A stretch of 16,216 nucleotides of DNA, taken from contig CAUDAE010000029.1 of NCBI GenBank assembly GCA_958447445.1, positions 1 through 16,216 of the forward strand, written 5' to 3'. Below the pieces are notes generated by a model. That model was not told the origin of the DNA. It ran no database searches and saw only the letters and a list, made by a program, of their open reading frames with translations. Positions 7,412-12,850 of this stretch are shown here, in pieces; within the stretch, counting starts at the first letter, position 1; the number at the start of each line of letters is the position of its first letter. Source of the stretch: an uncultured Collinsella sp. (GTDB lineage: Bacteria; Actinomycetota; Coriobacteriia; Coriobacteriales; Coriobacteriaceae). The position numbers and the translations under genes were made by a program.

Positions 7412-7444
7412 CAAATACCTATAAATATGCAGGTCAGCGATGTG

Positions 7445-8386
7445 TTAACGATGTGCCAGCGGGTGCGCCGCCAAATAGACCTCGGCCAGTTGCGTACGAT
7501 CGACATGCGTGTAGACCTGCGTGGTCGATATATCGGCATGCCCCAAGATCTCCTGTAGCACACGGAGGTCTGCGCCGCCCGCAAGCATATGGGTGGCAAA
7601 GGAGTGACGCAGCGTATGGGGATGGAGCCCCACCAGTCCCACCTGGCGCCCGTAGCGCTCACAGATGGCATGGATGCCCTGGCGCGACAGACGGCGGCCG
7701 TTCTTATTTAAAAAGACCGCCGAGGTCTCGGTTCCGCGGGCATGGGCCGCCAAGCGAGAACGCCCCTCAGTTACATAAAGCGTCAGAGTTCGCGCCGCGC
7801 TTCCCACCAGCGGGGACAGGCGTTCCTTCGAGCCCTTACCACGAACGAGCACAAAGCCATCGTCGATATGGATATCGCCCACATCGAGCCCCACCAACTC
7901 GCTCACACGCAAACCGCATCCGTAGAGCACTTCCAAGATGGCATGGTCGCGCAAGCCCATCTCGCCCTCGGGGAAGTCTTGATTGAGCAGCGCCGAGACA
8001 TCCTCCACCGATAGATACTCCGGCAAACGCTCAGCCTTTTTAGGCAGGCGCAACGCCGCCGTTGGATTTTGGGCCACAGCCCCATCGCGCACCAAAAAGG
8101 CATGTAGGCCCTTCACGGCCGCAAGCGCACGCTCCACCGAGGCATCCGAATAGCCCCCATCGCGACGGTCGGCGACAAAGCCCTCCACGACCTGACGGGT
8201 CACCTCTTCAAAAGACACAATACCCGCCCGCTCCAGATAGGCGCAGTACGTCGTCAGGTCACGACGATAGGCCGCAATCGTGTTGCGCGCCAAACCCCGC
8301 TCGACCGCGAGGTAATCGAGATACTCCCCCGCCGCCACGGCGAGCGACGAGGGAGTAGCTTCGGTATGTTCCTTATTCGCCGGCAC
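7445..8386 (-). CDS. xerD: Site-specific tyrosine recombinase XerD-like
   Basis: This is a tyrosine recombinase of the XerC/XerD type, which resolves chromosome dimers at dif sites. I choose a GTG start at 8386, 2 nt after the pyrG stop, giving 313 residues, close to the usual 300. An in-frame ATG at 8539 would overlap pyrG by about 150 nt and add a Pro/Arg-rich stretch with no family similarity. The N-terminal SAM-like core-binding domain spans about 12-105. The catalytic residues are Arg160 (YGCGLRVSELV), Lys184 (RGKGSKER), His257 and Arg260 (HPHTLRHSF), His283 (LGHADISTTQ) and nucleophile Tyr292 (VYTHV). All are present. XerD rather than XerC is favoured by overall sequence feel only. It probably shares the pyrG transcript and ends at the terminator at 7342-7411. 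Confidence 0.9.
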   Translation of the reverse strand: MPANKEHTEATPSSLAVAAGEYLDYLAVERGLARNTIAAYRRDLTTYCAYLERAGIVSFEEVTRQVVEGFVADRRDGGYSDASVERALAAVKGLHAFLVRDGAVAQNPTAALRLPKKAERLPEYLSVEDVSALLNQDFPEGEMGLRDHAILEVLYGCGLRVSELVGLDVGDIHIDDGFVLVRGKGSKERLSPLVGSAARTLTLYVTEGRSRLAAHARGTETSAVFLNKNGRRLSRQGIHAICERYGRQVGLVGLHPHTLRHSFATHMLAGGADLRVLQEILGHADISTTQVYTHVDRTQLAEVYLAAHPLAHR

Positions 8387-8388
8387 CC

Positions 8389-10050
8389 TTAGTCCGTAGC
8401 GAGGTTCATGGGCGTCACCTGCAGACGGTCGACACCCTCGTGCTGGCCGATCGAAGCGCGCACGAACTCGCGGAACAGCGGCTGCGGGTTGGTCGGGCGG
8501 CTCTTGAACTCGGGATGAGCCTGGGTTGCCACATACCACGGATGCACGTCGCGCGGCAGCTCGACCATCTCGACCAGGCGCTCGTCGGGCGACAGACCCG
8601 AGATAACCAAGCCGGCGTCCTCGAGCTGGTCACGGAAGGCGTTGTTGAACTCAAAGCGATGACGGTGACGCTCGTAGACGAGCTCCTCGCCATATGCCTC
8701 GCGAGCAAGGGTATCGGCGGCGAGCTTGCACGGATAGGCGCCCAGACGCATGGTGCCGCCCTTCTCGGTCACGTCCTCCTGCGAGCTCATCAGATCGATG
8801 ACGCTAAACGGGCCGTCCGGATCGAACTCGGAGGAGCTGGCGCCGGCAAGGCCGACGACGTTGCGGGCGAACTCGCACACGGCCACCTGCATACCCAGGC
8901 AAATGCCCAGATACGGAATCTTGTGCTCACGGGCAAACTCGGCCGCGAGGATCTTGCCCTCCAGGGCGCGCTTGCCAAAGCCGCCGGGGACCAGGATGCC
9001 CGAGGCGTCGCCCAGAACCTCGGAGACATTCTGCTCGTCGAGGCTCTCGCCGTCGACCAGCTGGACGTCCACATGGCGATCGTAGAAGACGCCCGCATGG
9101 TGCAGGGCCTCGATAACCGACAGGTACGCATCGGGCAGCTGCGTGTACTTGCCCACGACGGCGATCTTCACCTTGTCGGCGTGATGGTTGGCATGATTCT
9201 GTTTGCGCAGGAACTCGTTCCACTCGCTCATGTCGCGCTCACGCGGGTCCAGACCCAGGCGCTCGCAAATGCGCAGGTCAAAGTCCTGCTCGGCAAGCAG
9301 CTGCGGAACATCGTAAATGCTCGCGCAGTCCTCGTTGGTAAAGACGCAATCGGTGTCGACGTCGCAGAAGCTTGCGATCTTTCCGCGGATAGCGTCATCG
9401 ATATGGTGGTCGGAGCGCAGCACGATAATATCGGGCTGGATGCCAAAGCTGCGGAGCTCCTTGACGGAATGCTGCGTGGGCTTGGTCTTGACCTCGTGGG
9501 CGGCGGCGATATAGGGAACGAGCGACACGTGGATGTAGCAGACGTTCTCGGGGCCGGCCTCCTTGCGGTACTGACGGATGGCCTCGACAAACGGTTGGGA
9601 CTCGATGTCGCCGATCGTGCCGCCCAGCTCGGTGATGACTACATCGGAGCCGGTCTGCTCCTCGATGCGGCGGAACTTGTCCTTAATGGCATTGGTGACG
9701 TGAGGAATCACCTGCACGGTACCGCCCAAAAAGTCGCCGCGACGCTCGCGGGCGATCAAGCTCTTATAGATGGCGCCGGTCGTAAAGTTGGAATCGCGGG
9801 TCAGGTTCTCATCAATAAAGCGCTCGTAATGACCCAGGTCCAGGTCGGACTCGTAACCATCCTCGGTAACGAAGACCTCACCATGCTGGAAGGGGCTCAT
9901 GGTACCGGGGTCGACGTTCAGATACGGATCGGCCTTCTGCATCGTTACTTTGTAGCCACGCGACTTGAGCAGACGGCCCAGCGAGGCCGCGGTGATACCC
10001 TTGCCCAGGGACGAAACCACGCCACCGGTTACGAACACATGCTTGGTCAT
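8389..10050 (-). CDS. pyrG: CTP synthase (glutamine hydrolysing)
   Basis: PyrG makes CTP from UTP, ATP and glutamine, the last step of pyrimidine nucleotide synthesis. The 553-residue length is normal. The N-terminal synthetase domain starts MTKHVFVTGGVVSSLGKG with the P-loop-like SSLGKGI (13-19), KADPYLN (39-45) and ELGGTIGDIESQPF (141-154). The C-terminal class I glutamine amidotransferase domain has GICLGMQ with nucleophile Cys384, and the AHPEF motif with His512 and Glu514. The ATG at 10050 is preceded by AGGT about 9 nt upstream. The leader contains a candidate promoter, a short inverted repeat and a DnaA box. xerD follows after 2 nt and is probably cotranscribed. Confidence 0.98.
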   Translation of the reverse strand: MTKHVFVTGGVVSSLGKGITAASLGRLLKSRGYKVTMQKADPYLNVDPGTMSPFQHGEVFVTEDGYESDLDLGHYERFIDENLTRDSNFTTGAIYKSLIARERRGDFLGGTVQVIPHVTNAIKDKFRRIEEQTGSDVVITELGGTIGDIESQPFVEAIRQYRKEAGPENVCYIHVSLVPYIAAAHEVKTKPTQHSVKELRSFGIQPDIIVLRSDHHIDDAIRGKIASFCDVDTDCVFTNEDCASIYDVPQLLAEQDFDLRICERLGLDPRERDMSEWNEFLRKQNHANHHADKVKIAVVGKYTQLPDAYLSVIEALHHAGVFYDRHVDVQLVDGESLDEQNVSEVLGDASGILVPGGFGKRALEGKILAAEFAREHKIPYLGICLGMQVAVCEFARNVVGLAGASSSEFDPDGPFSVIDLMSSQEDVTEKGGTMRLGAYPCKLAADTLAREAYGEELVYERHRHRFEFNNAFRDQLEDAGLVISGLSPDERLVEMVELPRDVHPWYVATQAHPEFKSRPTNPQPLFREFVRASIGQHEGVDRLQVTPMNLATD

Positions 10051-10082
10051 ATTGAGTTACCTGCGCTTCCCGTAGAAGTTGT

Positions 10083-10091
10083 TTATCCACA
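10083..10091 (+). promoter_or_regulatory. Perfect DnaA-box sequence in the pyrG leader
   Basis: TTATCCACA, the strongest DnaA-binding 9-mer known from E. coli, occurs once here. It lies between the arms CCCGTA (10069-10074) and TACGGG (10095-10100). A single box could be chance; function is not shown. Confidence 0.4.
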
Positions 10092-10105
10092 TCTTACGGG
10101 TCTTC

Positions 10106-10137
10106 ATTGTAATACTCGCGCCGCGGACCGTTCGCAA
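10106..10137 (-). promoter_or_regulatory. Candidate pyrG promoter
   Basis: On the minus strand, TTGCGA (10132-10137) and TATTAC (10109-10114) are 17 nt apart, each matching four of six consensus positions. The overlapping TACAAT (10106-10111) matches five but would need a 20-nt spacer. It lies downstream of the preceding gene's terminator and about 60 nt before the pyrG ATG. Confidence 0.4.
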
Positions 10138-10170
10138 TTTTTCTCGCGTGCGATTGCATTTCTCAATCTT

Positions 10171-10203
10171 GAAACAAAACGCCGCCCGGTTTCCCAGGCG
10201 GCG
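10171..10203 (-). terminator. Terminator of the winged-helix gene
   Basis: On the minus strand CGCCGCCTGG pairs with CCGGGCGGCG (10 bp with one G-U) around a GAAA tetraloop, then TTTTGTTT follows. It lies 25 nt after the stop of the gene at 10229-10567 and separates it from pyrG. The plus side has no U-run. Confidence 0.88.
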
Positions 10204-10228
10204 TCGCTATGGCAAGGGTTACATGCTG

Positions 10229-10567
10229 CTATCGATCAGCAACCTCGTCCTCAAGCATTTCTTGAACGAGCATGCCGGTACGGACGCCCTCAAGATACCA
10301 CTCACCACGTTCGGTGAGGCAAATGCCATTTGCAAGCTGACCGCCGTCGTCGCTATAACGCGAGACGACATCAATCATGCCTTCGGAATCCAAGCGATCG
10401 ATTGCGGCGCGGGCACGATACGGCGAAACCCCCACGCGCTCGGCAAGCGTTTTGCGCGAGAAACCATACGGCCCGCCATTGTCTTCGGTTTGCTGGTCGA
10501 TCTCCATCAACACCAGCACCTCGACACGCTTCATATCGTTGACACTCGCACGACCCTTGCCCGCCAT
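10229..10567 (-). CDS. Small winged helix-turn-helix DNA-binding protein
   Basis: A 112-residue protein whose function I cannot name. The start is chosen at the ATG at 10567 (MAGKGRASVNDMKRVEVLV), because GAGGAGG lies 5 nt upstream; a longer frame from 10621 has no such site. The N-terminal part predicts a helix (MKRVEVLVLMEIDQQ). A classical HTH follows in FSRKTLAERVGVSPYRARAAIDRLDSEGMID (about residues 36-66), and then a beta-wing ending in GICLTERGEWYLEG. This order resembles MarR- or GntR-like wings, without an obvious ligand domain. It has its own terminator and probably its own promoter, so it looks monocistronic. It could be a regulator of the neighbouring pyrG or DUF1846 gene, but nothing in the sequence proves that. 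Confidence 0.8.
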   Translation of the reverse strand: MAGKGRASVNDMKRVEVLVLMEIDQQTEDNGGPYGFSRKTLAERVGVSPYRARAAIDRLDSEGMIDVVSRYSDDGGQLANGICLTERGEWYLEGVRTGMLVQEMLEDEVADR

Positions 10568-10572
10568 AGCAG

Positions 10573-10579
10573 CCTCCTC
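10573..10579 (-). promoter_or_regulatory. Ribosome-binding site that fixes the winged-helix gene start
   Basis: GAGGAGG on the minus strand lies 5 nt before the ATG at 10567. The alternative ATG at 10621 has no comparable site, so the shorter protein is preferred. Confidence 0.75.
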
Positions 10580-10684
10580 AAACCGAGCACGAGCATCTAA
10601 CGCGCCGTGCGCGACCGACACACCTCACGATGGCAGGTAATATCCATCATGCGGCATCCCGCTAAGGATGAAACAGTTACGGTT

Positions 10685-10690
10685 ATTGTA
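10685..10690 (-). promoter_or_regulatory. Possible -10 element for the winged-helix gene
   Basis: TACAAT on the minus strand lies in an AT-rich stretch after the DUF1846 terminator, about 118 nt before the ATG at 10567. It sits within a weak CGGT/ACCG inverted repeat. No good -35 is seen, so support is low. Confidence 0.3.
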
Positions 10691-10755
10691 TACCGCTCAA
10701 ATTGTTTCTAGGCAGGTAAACAGCTATTTTTGCCGAAATAGGCGCTTTATTGATC

Positions 10756-10788
10756 AAAAAGCCGTACCGGGCGCTAACCCGATACGGC
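10756..10788 (-). terminator. Terminator of the DUF1846 gene
   Basis: On the minus strand GCCGTATCGGG pairs with CCCGGTACGGC (11 bp with one G-U) around a 6-nt loop, followed by TTTTT (10756-10760). It lies 34 nt after the stop at 10823. Confidence 0.88.
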
Positions 10789-10822
10789 CAAAATGCAATG
10801 CAATTACCGCGGTACTTCAAAC

Positions 10823-12304
10823 TTAGCGATGGAAGAAACCGCGGCGCTCAAACTTGGGCTCGCAGCACACGTTGATACCCAGTTTGCGCAGTACCGTCTC
10901 GTCCGTCGGCGAGATAATCACGCTAAAGAAGGCATCGCAACCGCGCAGCTGCTCCAGGCCCGAAAGGACGCGGGCGGCCGTCTCACTCGTGGCCGAGGTG
11001 ATCGACAGCGCCATAAGCGTCTCGTCGGTGTGGAGGCGCGGGTTTTTGCTGCCCAGGAAATGCGTCTTGAGCTTGCTGATGGGCTCGATCGCCTCATCGC
11101 TAATGACCTCGAGCTCAAGGTCGACGCCCGAGACATGCTTGAGGGCGTTCATAATGAGCGAACTTGCGGCGCCCAGGCGCGTGGAGGTCTTACCGGTCAC
11201 CACGGAGCCATCGGGCATGACCATGGCACCCACGGGACCACCCGTCAGCTGCTCCCTGGTGAGGGCCGCCGAGCGTGCCGGTGAGTAGTTCTTATCGATG
11301 CCGGCTTTCTTCATAATAATCTTGAGACGGTCGACTTGCTCATCGCCCACGCCGGTACGGCGCACATTTTCGACCGCGGTAAAGTAGCGGCGGACGATCT
11401 CCATCTTGGAAGCGTCGCGGCAGGCATCGTCATCGGTGATGGCAAAGCCGACCATATTGACGCCCATGTCCGTAGGGCTCTGGTAGGGGCTCTTGCCCAG
11501 GATCTTTTCCATCAGGGCACGGACTACCGGGAAGGCCTCGACGTCGCGGTTGTAGTTGACCGTGGTCTTGTTGTAGGCCTCAAGGTGGAACGAATCGATG
11601 ATATTGGCGTCGTCGAGGTCAGCCGTGGCGGCCTCGTAGGCAATATTGACCGGATGCGTCAGAGGAAGATTCCAGACAGGGAAGGTCTCGAACTTGGCAT
11701 AGCCGGCGGCCGTGCCATGCTTGTGCTCGTGATAGAGCTGAGACAGGCAGGTGGCAAGCTTGCCCGAGCCCGGACCGGGGGCAGTGACAACGACGAGCGG
11801 TCGGGTGGTCTCGACAAACTCGTTCTTGCCGTAGCCATCGTCAAACACGATCAGATCGACATCGTGCGGATACCCCTCGATGGGATAGTGCAGCTTGGCG
11901 GGAATACCGAGCGCGTTCAGGCGGTTGCGGAACACATCGGCAGCGGGCTGGCCGGCATACTGGGTGATGACCACAGCCGCGACGGCAAAGCCGTTGCCGC
12001 GGAACAGGTCGACCAGGCGCAGCACATCCTCGTCATAGGTAATACCGAGGTCACCACGAGCCTTGTTTTTCTCGATGTGGTTCGCGTTGATCGCGATGAT
12101 AACCTCGACATCGTCGGCGATGCTCTTGAGCATGCGGAACTTGCTGTCCGGTTCAAAACCCGGCAGCACTCGGCTCGCATGATAGTCATCGAACAGCTTA
12201 CCGCCAAACTCCAAATAGAGCTTGCCACCAAACTGCGAGATGCGCTCCTTAATGTGAGCAGCCTGCAGCTCGATATACTTCGCGTTGTCGAAACCCTGGC
12301 GCAT
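10823..12304 (-). CDS. DUF1846 family protein
   Basis: A 493-residue member of the DUF1846 family, recognised from its highly conserved N-terminus MRQGFDNAKYIELQAAHI and the GGKLYLEFGGKLFDDYHASRVLPGF block (26-50). The family occurs in many Firmicutes and Actinobacteria and I know of no firmly assigned function. A P-loop-like TAPGPGSGKLATC (174-186) suggests nucleotide or phosphate binding. The C-terminal part is a large mixed alpha/beta region with conserved-looking GAASSLIMNALKH. The start is the ATG at 12304, with GGGAG 6 nt upstream. An in-frame ATG 24 nt earlier lacks a ribosome-binding site and breaks the family N-terminus. It appears monocistronic, with a -10 upstream and a terminator at 10756-10788. 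It looks cytoplasmic, without a signal peptide or membrane segments. Confidence 0.9.
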   Translation of the reverse strand: MRQGFDNAKYIELQAAHIKERISQFGGKLYLEFGGKLFDDYHASRVLPGFEPDSKFRMLKSIADDVEVIIAINANHIEKNKARGDLGITYDEDVLRLVDLFRGNGFAVAAVVITQYAGQPAADVFRNRLNALGIPAKLHYPIEGYPHDVDLIVFDDGYGKNEFVETTRPLVVVTAPGPGSGKLATCLSQLYHEHKHGTAAGYAKFETFPVWNLPLTHPVNIAYEAATADLDDANIIDSFHLEAYNKTTVNYNRDVEAFPVVRALMEKILGKSPYQSPTDMGVNMVGFAITDDDACRDASKMEIVRRYFTAVENVRRTGVGDEQVDRLKIIMKKAGIDKNYSPARSAALTREQLTGGPVGAMVMPDGSVVTGKTSTRLGAASSLIMNALKHVSGVDLELEVISDEAIEPISKLKTHFLGSKNPRLHTDETLMALSITSATSETAARVLSGLEQLRGCDAFFSVIISPTDETVLRKLGINVCCEPKFERRGFFHR

Positions 12305-12343
12305 GTATGGCTCCCGTCCCGTTTCCAATTAATGTTCTAGGCG

Positions 12344-12349
12344 ATTATA
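12344..12349 (-). promoter_or_regulatory. Consensus -10 (TATAAT) of the DUF1846 gene
   Basis: A perfect TATAAT on the minus strand about 40 nt before the ATG at 12304. The region 17 nt upstream reads GTATCG, a poor -35, so an activator or another feature may contribute. Confidence 0.5.
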
Positions 12350-12405
12350 ACGGAGCCCGCCCTCCCCGATACCCAGACCATCAACAGGCACCAACCAAAC
12401 ACGCC

Positions 12406-12447
12406 CACCGCCCCAAACGATCTACCCCAAACGCACCGCCCCACCAC
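12406..12447. repeat. Three tandem 14-nt degenerate repeats
   Basis: CACCGCCCCAAACG (12406-12419), ATCTACCCCAAACG (12420-12433) and CACCGCCCCACCAC (12434-12447) follow one another without gaps. On the minus strand each contains a GGGG core at the same phase. They lie 60-100 bp upstream of the DUF1846 -10. Confidence 0.55.
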
Positions 12448-12525
12448 GCCAAGTTGGCGCAGAAACCAAAACGCTCCGCACCAACATCGGCAACATCGCA
12501 GGTGGAGCATAAGTCAGCGAACGGA

Positions 12526-12615
12526 CACCAGGGCGAACAAATTGGCATGAAAAGAGGCCGGCATAGACCTTTTGGTCATGCCGGCCTCTTTGAATGACAA
12601 GTTGTCGCCCTGGTG
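12526..12615. repeat. 90-bp imperfect palindrome
   Basis: CACCAGGGCG (12526-12535) is matched by CGCCCTGGTG (12606-12615). Between them the arms stay alignable through a partly matched middle (CAAATTGGCAT against ATGACAAGTTG) into the perfect 14-bp inner stem. The arms total about 44 and 42 nt around a TTTT centre. No flanking target duplication is evident. Confidence 0.75.
12551..12591 (-). terminator. Terminator at the centre of the 90-bp palindrome
   Basis: Perfect 14-bp arms AAAGAGGCCGGCAT and ATGCCGGCCTCTTT, extended by GACC/GGTC across one bulged A, close on a 4-nt loop. On the minus strand the stem ends in CTCTTTTC, giving a U-rich tail. The plus strand ends in CTCTTTG, so weaker activity in the other direction is possible. 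It probably ends arcD-operon transcripts before the DUF1846 gene. Confidence 0.82.
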
Positions 12616-12618
12616 CCC

Positions 12619-12714
12619 GTGCAGCGTCAACCGATCCGCCGTTCGTTAGAACGGCGGAACCCATAGGCGCAGCGTCGAGTGGTTCCGGCGTTTGGTAAAA
12701 CGCCGGAACACAAG
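12619..12714. repeat. Two tandem hairpin units with compensatory stem changes
   Basis: Each unit of about 48 nt starts G(T/C)GCAGCGTC and then carries a hairpin: unit 1 stem 12635-12658 (TCCGCCGTTC, loop GTTA, GAACGGCGGA) and unit 2 stem 12682-12709 (GTTCCGGCGTTT, loop GGTA, AAACGCCGGAAC). Aligned, the stems differ at two pairs, C-G to G-C and C-G to T-A, and both sides have changed so pairing is kept. Confidence 0.7.
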
Positions 12715-12717
12715 AGC

Positions 12718-12748
12718 GCCCCCTCCCGCGCACGGAACGGGAGGGGGC
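12718..12748. repeat. GC hairpin
   Basis: Perfect 11-bp arms GCCCCCTCCCG (12718-12728) and CGGGAGGGGGC (12738-12748) with a 9-nt loop. No U-run follows on either strand, so this is not a standard terminator. Confidence 0.7.
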
Positions 12749-12764
12749 TAAAGGTAGGAGTCTA

Positions 12765-12785
12765 CCGGTGGGTTGACCCCACCGG
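12765..12785. repeat. GC hairpin
   Basis: Perfect 8-bp arms CCGGTGGG and CCCACCGG around TTGAC. Outer GTCT/AGAC (12760-12763 and 12788-12791) can extend the stem past a small internal loop. No U-run follows. Confidence 0.65.
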
Positions 12786-12850
12786 ACAGACGATGACCAG
12801 GTGATCCTTTACAGGATCGTCAAGGTTTCCGTGGGGTACCCGTTGGGTAC

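Larger units (their letters stand above)
6983..7444. other. Intergenic region between xerD and mraZ (462 bp)
   Basis: No gene is supported here. Reading on the minus strand it contains, in order: the xerD terminator (7342-7411); a stretch without clear function that includes a weak CCTCAA/TTGAGG inverted repeat (7224-7249); an AT-rich perfect palindrome (7160-7183); a G-tract array (7087-7112); the mraZ promoter (7051-7079); two 13-bp GGGGAACC-type repeats; and the mraZ leader with its ribosome-binding site. Confidence 0.8.
12305..12850. other. Structured intergenic region between the arcD-like and DUF1846 genes (546 bp)
   Basis: No gene is supported. From the arcD-like stop downward (minus strand) it holds hairpins at 12836-12850, 12803-12818, 12765-12785, 12718-12748, 12682-12709 and 12635-12658. 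Next come a 90-bp imperfect palindrome with an internal terminator (12526-12615), then a C/A-rich stretch on the plus strand (about 12360-12480) with a 14-nt tandem repeat, and the DUF1846 promoter. Open frames here run through the palindromes and have low-complexity products. Confidence 0.8.

Noticed and set aside
8387..8539. N-terminal extension of xerD starting at an ATG at 8539
   Set aside because: It would overlap the end of pyrG by about 150 nt and add about 51 residues unlike any tyrosine recombinase; the GTG at 8386 gives the normal length and spacing.
10051..10180. CTP-dependent attenuator of the Bacillus pyrG type
   Set aside because: That mechanism needs a GGGC-type initial transcribed sequence and a terminator within the leader. 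The only terminator lies before the candidate promoter and no such start is visible.
8440..10317. Long plus-strand open frame antisense to pyrG (625 codons)
   Set aside because: It mirrors the codon bias of a certain gene on the other strand in GC-rich DNA, and the product has no recognisable family features. Similar plus-strand frames opposite murD-mraY, murF, ftsI and DUF1846 were dropped for the same reason.
12526..12615. Insertion sequence end or complete mobile element
   Set aside because: No transposase and no target-site duplication are visible; it is kept only as a palindrome of unknown origin.
12307..12733. Short open frames on both strands in the structured intergenic region
   Set aside because: They run through palindromes and low-complexity C/A-rich DNA, lack ribosome-binding sites and give no protein-like pattern.
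12795..12823. Possible minus-strand promoter with TTGACG (12818-12823) for an independent RNA
   Set aside because: No -10-like hexamer lies 16-19 nt downstream; the sequence there is CTGGTC.
12526..12850. Riboswitch
   Set aside because: The structures follow the arcD-like gene and end in a terminator, with the next gene having its own promoter, so there is no downstream gene for a switch to control. No known aptamer core was recognised.
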